Assembly (NCBI GenBank): GCA_036382855.1
Contig: DASVPO010000012.1
Span: 1 to 64,000 of the forward strand
Length of the DNA stretch: 64,000 nt
DNA from: DASVTR01 sp036382855
GTDB lineage: Bacteria > Acidobacteriota > Blastocatellia > Pyrinomonadales > Pyrinomonadaceae
Reading direction: 5' to 3'
Of the stretch, positions 53,434 to 62,201 are shown in pieces. The notes under the pieces are model-generated. The model was not told the DNA's origin. It did no database searches and saw only the letters and a program-made list of their open reading frames with translations. Every line of letters begins with the position of its first letter. Position 1 is the first letter of the stretch. The translations under genes and the position numbers were made by a program.

Positions 53434-54369
53434 TTATCCGCGACGCAGGTTGATGCTGCCGTTGACGGTCTTGAGCGACAGTTGATGACGGCCGTCACCG
53501 ATGGTTCCGCTCAGGCGGCGACGGCTGAAGCGGCCTTCGACCGTGACGGAGAAATCCGTGTTGATGTCGCCGTTGAGAACTTCTGCGTCCACTCTCGCGC
53601 TCGTCTCCGCAGGAAGGCTGAGAGTGATGCTGCCGTTGACGGTCTTGAAATCGAGCGGGCGCGGCCAGTTGGCATTGCCCATGGAAGCTTCGATTGAGCC
53701 GTTGACGGTGTGCGCTTCGGCGTAGCCGGTGGCGGAGATTTTGACCCCGCCGTTGACGGTGTAGGCTTCAACGTCGCCATTCATCGCGCCGGTCTCAACG
53801 TCGCCGTTAACGGTGCGTCCTGCAAAGCGCAGGCCCGCAGGAACGCGCACAGTGAAATCAACCTGCACGTCGTTGTTGCGCGTGTGCGAATGCCACTTCT
53901 CGCCGACCTCGCAATTGTTCGGACGATTGGCATCCGGCGAAGGATAGACGGCGCAGATTGTAACGCCGCCCTCGTGCTCTATCACCTTAATCTGCACTTC
54001 GCCCGGATTGCTGCGCTCAGCGTGCTTGTTGGCGACGACTTCAACCTGATTGCCGCTCGAAGGCTCTGCGGTGACATTACCGTTGACGCCCTTTATCTCA
54101 ACTGTGCGTCCGGCGGCGACGCGACCCTGCCAGCGAAACTCTTCCGCGCTCGACGCACGCTGCGTCGCGAGCATTGCAGGCGACTCAAACAACGCGCTCT
54201 CCGACTTCTCTTTCTCTTGCGTGGGGGTAGCGAGCGCGCCGCCCAGTAAGTTAAAACGCGTCCAGTTTTCTGCGGCGCTTCGCAGCTCGTTGAATTTGTC
54301 CAACGCCTGCGGCGCAGCCGTCAGGCTCGATGCGGCAACCAGCAATACGACGATTAGCTTGAATCTCAT
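53434..54369 (-). CDS. DUF4097 beta-helix protein
   Basis: The 311-residue protein has a short signal peptide (LIVVLLVAASSLTAAPQA, about residues 5-22) and a DUF4097 domain (about 95-310) with repeated motifs TVNGDVETGAMNGDVEAYTV, TVNGSIEASMGN and TVNGSITLSL. A cysteine pair lies near 150-160 (GGVTICAVYP, NNCEVGEKW). GGGGGAGAAG precedes ATG 54369; the frame before it has no signal peptide. It lies 63 bases before the larger DUF4097 gene and probably shares its transcript. Confidence 0.84.
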   Translation of the reverse strand: MRFKLIVVLLVAASSLTAAPQALDKFNELRSAAENWTRFNLLGGALATPTQEKEKSESALFESPAMLATQRASSAEEFRWQGRVAAGRTVEIKGVNGNVTAEPSSGNQVEVVANKHAERSNPGEVQIKVIEHEGGVTICAVYPSPDANRPNNCEVGEKWHSHTRNNDVQVDFTVRVPAGLRFAGRTVNGDVETGAMNGDVEAYTVNGGVKISATGYAEAHTVNGSIEASMGNANWPRPLDFKTVNGSITLSLPAETSARVDAEVLNGDINTDFSVTVEGRFSRRRLSGTIGDGRHQLSLKTVNGSINLRRG

Positions 54370-54588
54370 CTTCTCTCCCCCGCTCAAGCGATGCGCGTTT
54401 ATCACAACGTCCTTGAGCCAATATTTACAGTGTGAATAAAACGGAGCGTTCATCTCTTCCCTGTGCCCGCAAGGAGCGCAAACTTTGCACACGCCCCTCG
54501 CTTTCCTGTCGCTCTGTGATGTAAACACCACGACCCTTTTCTTTGTGGCAACTTTTTTTAAGTGCTTGACACGAGAGGAAGGCGAAAA

Positions 54589-54664
54589 AACGGCAAGAGG
54601 GTAAAGGGTGAAAAGGAAGCTCGCTTTCCTTCCCTTTCACCTTTTACCCGTTTCCCCTCTTACC
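54589..54664 (-). terminator. Purine/pyrimidine-rich imperfect hairpin
   Basis: GGGTAAAGGGTGAAAAGGAAG (read without its last base, 54600-54619) pairs imperfectly with CTTTCCTTCCCTTTCACC to about 54665. On the minus strand it is followed by a T run (TTTTTT at 54583-54588), so it probably ends the 54676-55704 gene. Confidence 0.65.
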
Positions 54665-54675
54665 CAAGACCTTTG

Positions 54676-55704
54676 CTATTGTTTACGCAGGCGCAGTGTG
54701 CCGTTGAAGGAGACCAGATTGATGGTGGCGTCGCCTTTGCCGTGAGTTCCGACCATGCGGCCTGAAGCGAGCAGGCCGGTGCTTGAGATGCCGCCCGCAT
54801 ACTTCAGTGGAAAGTCGGTCACAATCTCCCCGCCTTCGGAGACTTTCGCAATCAACTGGAAGGATGAATCAACGGGCATCGTCAGTGTGATATCGCCGGA
54901 GGTCGTACGCAAATCATAACGACCGGCGCGTGCGAGCGGGCCTCGCATAATGACCTCGCCGCTGATGGTGGAGGCTTCGACGCGCGAGTGGCTGACGTTT
55001 TCCAGCACGACATCATTGCTGATGGTCTTGGCCCTGAAGAAATCGCTCTCCGCAGTCTTGCTGACATTGACGGCTTCCACACTGCCGCCGAAGGATTCGA
55101 GGCGCACGCGCCCGCTCGAATCTTCCAGCAGGACATCGCCGTCAATGGTCGTCGCTTCGATGGCACGCGTCGCGCGGCGTATGTGAATCGGCCCGTGCTG
55201 GCTTTCGATGTGGGCTTCGGCCACACCGTCTATCTCAAACTCTCCGTTCTCCGACTTAAAGAAGAGCGTGGCATCGCGCGGCACGTCCAGTTCGATATCT
55301 GCTGCGCCCGTACACTGTCCGAAGTGCGGGCCGGGTTCGTCTTCGTCCGCAGACTCCGCGACCATCATTTCCAGCCGCGCCGCAGGACTCTCTGGCGTCG
55401 CATCGGCCGCGCCATGAAAATCAATCTCCGTGCCCTTCGGAACGCGTGCGCGGACTTCGCGACGGTCGCCGCCGCGCACTGTAATCTGCCCCGAATCCAT
55501 GCAAAGAGTTATCACCACATTCGGCGCGACCGCGACAGCCTTTTCCTCGCGCTCGATTGTTTCTTCGACGACCTTGATCTTCGTCTTCTCCGGCTTCTCA
55601 GGTTTCTCAGGCTTCTCGTGCGGCTTCTTTTGCGCGCTCACGAACGGCGCGGATGCCAGCATGACGAGGAGCGCCATAATTAATATTAAAGGGTTTGATT
55701 TCAT
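54676..55704 (-). CDS. DUF4097 beta-helix protein
   Basis: The 342-residue protein starts with a signal peptide (ILIMALLVMLASAPFVSAQ, residues 7-25) and a Lys/Glu/Pro linker (EKPEKPEKPEKTKIK). The DUF4097 domain (about 60-342) shows MDSGQITVRGGDRREVRARV, TIDGDVLLEDSSGRVRLESF and the ending VSFNGTLRLRKQ. It is the first of the three DUF4097 genes after the anti-sigma gene, and may be surface-exposed or periplasmic. Confidence 0.84.
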   Translation of the reverse strand: MKSNPLILIMALLVMLASAPFVSAQKKPHEKPEKPEKPEKTKIKVVEETIEREEKAVAVAPNVVITLCMDSGQITVRGGDRREVRARVPKGTEIDFHGAADATPESPAARLEMMVAESADEDEPGPHFGQCTGAADIELDVPRDATLFFKSENGEFEIDGVAEAHIESQHGPIHIRRATRAIEATTIDGDVLLEDSSGRVRLESFGGSVEAVNVSKTAESDFFRAKTISNDVVLENVSHSRVEASTISGEVIMRGPLARAGRYDLRTTSGDITLTMPVDSSFQLIAKVSEGGEIVTDFPLKYAGGISSTGLLASGRMVGTHGKGDATINLVSFNGTLRLRKQ

Positions 55705-55731
55705 ATACCGTTATAAATCCAGACTGACTAA

Positions 55732-56640
55732 CTAACGCAGGGCAGCAACCATCTGTCCCTGCTCTGCGACTGCGCTCAACAAATCAATCTTGCTTTGATA
55801 GGAAGAGTATAAAAATTCGGCTGCATCCTGATTCTTCGGATTGCGGCGCGCTGTCCGGCGCGTCGCGTCAATCGCCTGATTAACGAGTGCCAGATTGCGC
55901 TCGTAATCGGAGCGCAGGCTCGGCCTCAAAGCATTCTCGCCGTTGGTTTCAATGATGGAAGTCAAAGACGCTATGGTCTTCAAATAGTTGACCTCGCCCG
56001 GCAGAGGCTTGCTCTCAACAACCGCCGGATCGGCAACGTTATTAACAACGTCCGGCGTGCCTGCTGAACGATTCACGCGACGCGGCTTGATGGAATTAGC
56101 TTGCTGATGAGAAACCTTCGCAACGTCAACTCTCGCAGGCGGCGTCGCCATTTCTGGCGGCGTTATTTTCGGAGCAGCCTGAATCCTGGCAGTCAAATTC
56201 ATTTCCTGCCGCTCGCTGACCATCTGTTGGCTCTCGTTGGAACGCGAAACGACCAGCGCGAAAATCGCTGCAAAGGCAACGACCGCCAAGAGGCTCGCAA
56301 ACCCCATCGCATAACGCGGCGCGAAATGCAGAGAAGACGTGAGCGAACCGAGCCATCCCGTCAGACTCCACTTCTGCGTTCTTCCGGGCACGCTTGCTTG
56401 CAGTCTTGATTCGGCGATGCTCGCATCCAGCCGCTCGCGCAATCGCTCGGAAGGCACAGGCAGACTAAACTCCGGCTCAAGCGCCGTCGCCAGCAATACC
56501 AACTCGTTTCCGGCTTCCGCGATGAGCGCGGCACACGTCGCACAGCCGTTTGCGTGCGCCGCGACTTTTTCCGCAGCCTCCTGCGAGAGTTCGCCGTCAA
56601 CGTAAGCCTGTATGATTCCCTCTTCCAGACATTCTCTCAT
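55732..56640 (-). CDS. Anti-sigma factor with zinc-finger N-terminus
   Basis: The 302-residue protein has an N-terminal anti-sigma zinc-finger motif, His29-x3-Cys33-x2-Cys36 in HANGCATCAALI, one membrane helix (about 115-140, YAMGFASLLAVVAFAAIFAL), and a periplasmic C-terminus with a charged helical end. Such proteins hold the sigma factor inactive and release it on an envelope signal. ATG 56640 overlaps the stop of the sigma gene, confirming the pair; the longer frame starting at 56781 lies inside the sigma gene. Confidence 0.86.
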   Translation of the reverse strand: MRECLEEGIIQAYVDGELSQEAAEKVAAHANGCATCAALIAEAGNELVLLATALEPEFSLPVPSERLRERLDASIAESRLQASVPGRTQKWSLTGWLGSLTSSLHFAPRYAMGFASLLAVVAFAAIFALVVSRSNESQQMVSERQEMNLTARIQAAPKITPPEMATPPARVDVAKVSHQQANSIKPRRVNRSAGTPDVVNNVADPAVVESKPLPGEVNYLKTIASLTSIIETNGENALRPSLRSDYERNLALVNQAIDATRRTARRNPKNQDAAEFLYSSYQSKIDLLSAVAEQGQMVAALR

Positions 56641-57206
56641 CGGCTTGCTCCGATCTTCCCATAAACCCTGACGAATTCTTTTCGTCCTCTTGCAATCAGG
56701 CTGCCGACGTTTGTTTCGTTCAGTTGCAGCGTGTTTGCAATCTCGCGATACGAGAGCCCTTGCTGCTTCAGCAGCAGGCAACTGCGCATCGGCTCTTTAA
56801 TTTTCGCCAGCGCTGCTTGAGCCGCTTCGATTTTCATACGCCTTTCGAAGTCTTCATCCGGCGCGCTCACAGTCCATTCGCTTTCTGCATTCGCCCTCTT
56901 CGCAAACTCTTCCTCGCGGGCCATTGAACGGCTCTGCCCGCGTATGGTATTGCGCGCCACGTTCAACGTCACACGCAAGAGCCAGGGCCGCAAGGCTTCA
57001 TCATTTGCCGGCGAACCCGGATTACGGTAGAGCCTGAGAAAGACCTCCTGCGTCACATCTTCGGCCAGCCCCGCGTCGCGGACGATGGCGCGCGCAGTGC
57101 GGAAGACAGCCCTGTGGTGCAGCACAAAGGCTTCGTCGAAGCCGAGCGGCGTCGCCGTTGATTCAACTGTCTGGGGCATGGAGTCCGTCAAGGCGCTACC
57201 GCTCAT
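56637..57206 (-). CDS. ECF-type RNA polymerase sigma factor
   Basis: The 189-residue protein (start ATG 57206, preceded by GTGAGAGCAGC) contains region 2 (about 20-85; HHRAVFRTARAIVRDAG, then AEDVTQEVFLRLYR) and region 4 (about 125-180; MRSCLLLKQQGLSYREIANT then NETNVGSLIARGRK). There is no sigma region 1 or 3, as expected for extracytoplasmic-function sigmas. It is the first gene of a minus-strand block that continues with its anti-sigma factor and the DUF4097 genes, which are plausible targets. Confidence 0.88.
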   Translation of the reverse strand: MSGSALTDSMPQTVESTATPLGFDEAFVLHHRAVFRTARAIVRDAGLAEDVTQEVFLRLYRNPGSPANDEALRPWLLRVTLNVARNTIRGQSRSMAREEEFAKRANAESEWTVSAPDEDFERRMKIEAAQAALAKIKEPMRSCLLLKQQGLSYREIANTLQLNETNVGSLIARGRKEFVRVYGKIGASR

Positions 57207-57503
57207 ATCTGCTGCTCTCACTGAGATAAACACCGCCTGCCCGCGTTTTGTGGCAAAATTTCTCAAACGACGGAAAAGATTCAGTTATTTCGTCATCTGG
57301 TCATTAACTCGTTGCACGTGCTTAAATAACAGACGACCAGATGAACCACTTTCTTCCCCGGTTTTGTTAGGCCAGCGTCTCTGTTGTAGTCTTTGATGTC
57401 ACACGCCCGAACCTATTATGCAGGCAGATGCGACCAAATTGAAACACTTGAACGAGTAGACTCGCACGCGGGTTCAATCAGAATATGAATTGAGGAGACG
57501 AGT

Positions 57504-58568
57504 TTGGCGACCGAAGAGAAGAAGGCGACCGCCCCGGATGCGCTCATCGGCAGCCCTTTTATGCGCGCCTGCCGCCGCGAAGCAACCCCTTACACACCCA
57601 TCTGGCTGATGCGGCAGGCCGGGCGCTACATGCCCGAATACAGGGAGGTGCGCGCCCGCACCAGTTTCCTTGAACTCTGCAAACGACCCGAACTGGCGAC
57701 GGAAGTGACCGTCACCGCCGCCGAACGTCTTAACGTTGACGCCGCGATTATCTTCGCAGACATCCTGCTCATCATCGAACCGATGGGCATTGACCTCGAA
57801 TTCGCCAAGGGCGAAGGCCCTGTGATTCATAATCCTGTTCGCGACGCGCGCGATGTCGAGCGCCTGCGCGAAGTGGAAGACATAGAGGCTCTCAATTTTG
57901 TTTTCGAGGCGCTCAGGCTAACGCGACGCGCCCTGCGCCCAGACCTGCCGCTGATAGGCTTCGCCGGCGCTCCCTTCACGCTCGCCTCCTACATCGTCGA
58001 GGGCGGCGCGTCGAAGAATTACGTTCACACGAAATCACTGATGTATGGTGACAGCGGCGCTTGGCACGCGATGATGTCTCTCGTCTCCCGCGCGCTCGCC
58101 TCCTATCTCAACGCGCAGATTGCTTCCGGCGCGCAGGCCGTTCAACTCTTCGATTCATGGGTCGGCTGTCTCAGCCCCGACGATTATCGCGAGTACGTTC
58201 TGCCGCACACGCAAAGCGTCATCCAGAATCTAACGCCCGGCACACCCGTCATACACTTCGGTACGGGCACAGCCACCCTGCTCGAATTAATGAAGACGGC
58301 TGGCGGAGACTGCATCGGCCTTGACTGGCGAGTTGACTTGGCTGAGGCTTGGCAACGCCTCGGTGATGTCGCCGTCATGGGCAATCTGGACCCCGTTCAA
58401 CTCTTCAGCAGCCCCGACTTCATTCGCTCCCGCGCCGCACACATACTCTCGCGCGCAAACGGTCGCCCCGGTCACATCTTCAACCTCGGCCACGGAATCT
58501 TGCCCGAAACTCCCGTTGACAACGTTATCGCGTTAGTAGACGCCGTACACGAAATGAGCCAGAGATAG
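57504..58568 (+). CDS. hemE: Uroporphyrinogen decarboxylase
   Basis: The 354-residue enzyme removes four carboxyl groups from uroporphyrinogen III to give coproporphyrinogen III. Signature stretches are PIWLMRQAGRYMPEYR (residues 31-46), FADILLIIEPMG, GFAGAPFTLASYIVEGG, LFDSWVG and HFGTGT. It is cytoplasmic and complete in length. TTG 57504 is the start, supported by GAGGAG five bases upstream. It begins a plus-strand unit with hemH, an epimerase and a protoporphyrinogen oxidase. Confidence 0.95.
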   Translation: MATEEKKATAPDALIGSPFMRACRREATPYTPIWLMRQAGRYMPEYREVRARTSFLELCKRPELATEVTVTAAERLNVDAAIIFADILLIIEPMGIDLEFAKGEGPVIHNPVRDARDVERLREVEDIEALNFVFEALRLTRRALRPDLPLIGFAGAPFTLASYIVEGGASKNYVHTKSLMYGDSGAWHAMMSLVSRALASYLNAQIASGAQAVQLFDSWVGCLSPDDYREYVLPHTQSVIQNLTPGTPVIHFGTGTATLLELMKTAGGDCIGLDWRVDLAEAWQRLGDVAVMGNLDPVQLFSSPDFIRSRAAHILSRANGRPGHIFNLGHGILPETPVDNVIALVDAVHEMSQR

Positions 58569-58573
58569 TATTT

Positions 58574-59641
<1,068 letters not shown>

Positions 59642-59674
59642 AAGCCTTCAACGTCAACATCAGGAGCAAGGCTT

Positions 59675-60718
59675 ATGAAGATTCTAATCATCGGCGGGAC
59701 GGTCTTCCTCGGCCGCTATCTGGTCGAAGCGGCGCTTAAGCGCGGGCATGAAGTGACGCTCTTTAATCGCGGCCTTCACAACGCAGAGCTTTTCCCGGAG
59801 GTGGAAAGAATACATGGCGACCGTCGTGCGAATCTGGATGCTTTACGCAGGCGACGCTGGGATGTCGTGATTGACACGTGCGGCTATACTCCCGGCACTG
59901 TTGGAGCGTCCGCGCGCCTTCTTGCCGACGCCGTTGAGCATTACACGTTTATTTCAAGCATCTCCGTCTACGCGCAGTTTCCCCTCAAGGGCTACGATGA
60001 GAGCGAACCTGTGGGAACGATAACCGACGCGCAGACAGCCGAAGCTGAAGGCTTCGAGACGGGCGACAGGGCCACGGCCGTCTCCTACGGAGAACGGTAC
60101 GGCCCGCTGAAAGCTCGTTGTGAGCGTGCGGTCGAAGAAGCGTTACCGGGCCGCGCCCTCGTCATTCGTCCCGGCCTGATAGTTGGCCCACATGATTACA
60201 GCGACCGCTTCACCTACTGGACTGTGCGCATCGCGCAGGGCGGCGAAGTCCTCGCGCCTGGAAGTCCCGCGCGGTACGTGCGCGTCATAGACGTGCGCGA
60301 TCTGGCCGAGTGGAATATACGTCTGGCAGAAGAACGACGGACAGGTATTTTCAACGCGAGCGGCGCAGACTCGTTGACGATGGGCCAACTCCTCGAAGAC
60401 TGCAAAGCCGTCAGCCGCAGCGATGCTGCGTTGACATGGCTCGACGAAGAATTCCTCGTGGCGCAGGGCGCAGGCGCTTGGGTAGAGTTGCCGCTCTGGA
60501 TTCCCGGAGAGCACAACGGGATTTTCGAGGCGCGCAACGATAAAGCAATCGCTGCCGGTCTGACGTTTCGCCCGCTGGCCGACACGATTAGCGCGACGCT
60601 TGAGTGGGCCAAGTCGCGCCCTGCGGATGTCGAGCCGCGCGCAGGCATGAAGCCTGAGCGGGAGCGAGAATTGCTTCGCGCGTGGCACGAGAGCCGCGAG
60701 CCTGTTTCAACGAAGTAA
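59675..60718 (+). CDS. NAD-dependent epimerase/dehydratase (SDR) family protein
   Basis: The 347-residue protein has the extended short-chain-dehydrogenase start MKILIIGGTVFLGRYLVEAA (GGxxFLG nucleotide-binding loop), the VEHYTFISSISVYAQ strand and SYGERYGPLK, where Tyr108-type and Lys residues of the catalytic region lie. Substrate cannot be told. AGGAGCAAGG lies before the ATG. It interrupts the heme block between hemH and hemY; its link to heme is unclear, though it may act on a sugar or a tetrapyrrole side chain. Confidence 0.83.
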   Translation: MKILIIGGTVFLGRYLVEAALKRGHEVTLFNRGLHNAELFPEVERIHGDRRANLDALRRRRWDVVIDTCGYTPGTVGASARLLADAVEHYTFISSISVYAQFPLKGYDESEPVGTITDAQTAEAEGFETGDRATAVSYGERYGPLKARCERAVEEALPGRALVIRPGLIVGPHDYSDRFTYWTVRIAQGGEVLAPGSPARYVRVIDVRDLAEWNIRLAEERRTGIFNASGADSLTMGQLLEDCKAVSRSDAALTWLDEEFLVAQGAGAWVELPLWIPGEHNGIFEARNDKAIAAGLTFRPLADTISATLEWAKSRPADVEPRAGMKPERERELLRAWHESREPVSTK

Positions 60719-60724
60719 GCCCCG

Positions 60725-62188
60725 ATGATGAAGGAGAGAGCGCAGCACAATCCGAAGCGTGTCGCCATTATAGGAGGCGGCATCAGCGGGCTGTCCGCCG
60801 CGCATCGCCTGCTTGAACTGAGCCGCACGGAGCATCGCGGGATAGAAATCCTTCTGCTTGAAGCAGGCACGCACACGGGCGGCGTCGTTCGCACAGAGCG
60901 CCGCGAAGGTTTTCTGCTCGAAGGCGGGCCGGATTCTTTCATCTCCGAAAAGCGGGAAGCCGTCAAGCTCTCCGAACGACTCAATCTCACCTCGCGCCTG
61001 ATTGAAACTAATCCCGCCTATCGCCGTAGCTTCATCGTTCGCAGAGGGCGGCTGCTGCCTGTGCCCGAAGGCTTCCACTTGCTTGCGCCTTCACGCTTCT
61101 GGCCTTTCGTGACGACCAATATTTTCAGTTGGCAAGGGAAAGCGCGCATGGCGCTTGACCTCGTGCTGCCGCGTCGCGGTGGTGCAAACGGAGTTGACGA
61201 CGAGAGCCTGGCCCAGTTTGTTCGTCGCAGGCTGGGGCGTGAAGCTCTGGAGCGGATGGCCCAACCGATGGTCGGTGGCATCTACACGGCAGACCCCGAA
61301 CAGTTGAGCCTGCGCGCGACGATGCCGCGCTTTCTTGAGATGGAACGCAACGCGCGCAGCCTCATTCGCGCGATGTGGAAGCAGCGACGACGCGAAGCGG
61401 CCGCACAATCCAAAGGCACGAGCGGCGCACGCTACAGCCTCTTTCTCTCCTTCGACAATGGGATGCAAACGCTCACGGATGAACTCGCGCGGCGTCTGCC
61501 GCCCTCTTCAATCAAGCTACAAAGCAGAGTCTTGAAGTTGTCGGTTGATGAAGCCTCAAAAGAGTGGAAGATTCAAACGGAGAATGAGAACTTCGCAGCG
61601 GACGCCGTGTGCGTTGCGCTGCCTGCTTATGTTGCGTCAACGCTCCTGCGCGATATAGACGCCGGACTCGCAGATGAACTACAAGCTATACCATACGCTT
61701 CGACCGCCACCGTTAATCTTGCTTATCGTCGCCGTGATATAACGCACGCGCTCGACGGCTTCGGCTTTGTCGTTCCCATCGTCGAAAAGCGCTCGACCTT
61801 GGCCTGCACCTTCAGCAGCATCAAATTCGATGGACGTGCGCCGGAAGATTGCGCGTTGCTGCGCGCCTTCGTCGGCGGCGCGTTGCAGCCTGAGATGTTT
61901 GAGCTTGATGAAGAGGCTATGGTAAAGGCTGTTCGTCGCGACCTCCGGGACCTGCTCGGGATAGAGCAAGCGCCGCTCTTCGCGCAGGTGGCAAAGTGGC
62001 CGCGCTCTATGGCCCAGTATCATCTGGGTCACATTGAGCGCGTCGGAAGAATCAAGCGGCATCTGCTTTCAACACGGACGCTCAAGCTGGCTGGCAACGC
62101 CTACGAAGGCGCGGGCATTCCAGACTGCATCAGGAGCGGTGAAGCGGCGGCTGACGAGCTTTTCAACGCTCTTTCAAGTATTGACTAA
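60725..62188 (+). CDS. hemY: Protoporphyrinogen oxidase
   Basis: The 487-residue protein starts with an FAD-binding Rossmann fold (RVAIIGGGISGLSAAHRLLE, residues 13-32) followed by LLEAGTHTGGVVRTE and FLLEGGPDSFISEK, typical of the oxygen-dependent oxidase that converts protoporphyrinogen IX to protoporphyrin IX (or coproporphyrinogen oxidation in the coproporphyrin-dependent pathway). The C-terminal end LKLAGNAYEGAGIPDCIRSG is a standard closing stretch. It follows the epimerase by 6 bases and is cytoplasmic or membrane-associated. Confidence 0.92.
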   Translation: MMKERAQHNPKRVAIIGGGISGLSAAHRLLELSRTEHRGIEILLLEAGTHTGGVVRTERREGFLLEGGPDSFISEKREAVKLSERLNLTSRLIETNPAYRRSFIVRRGRLLPVPEGFHLLAPSRFWPFVTTNIFSWQGKARMALDLVLPRRGGANGVDDESLAQFVRRRLGREALERMAQPMVGGIYTADPEQLSLRATMPRFLEMERNARSLIRAMWKQRRREAAAQSKGTSGARYSLFLSFDNGMQTLTDELARRLPPSSIKLQSRVLKLSVDEASKEWKIQTENENFAADAVCVALPAYVASTLLRDIDAGLADELQAIPYASTATVNLAYRRRDITHALDGFGFVVPIVEKRSTLACTFSSIKFDGRAPEDCALLRAFVGGALQPEMFELDEEAMVKAVRRDLRDLLGIEQAPLFAQVAKWPRSMAQYHLGHIERVGRIKRHLLSTRTLKLAGNAYEGAGIPDCIRSGEAAADELFNALSSID

Positions 62189-62201
62189 GCATTAACGCAA
62201 A

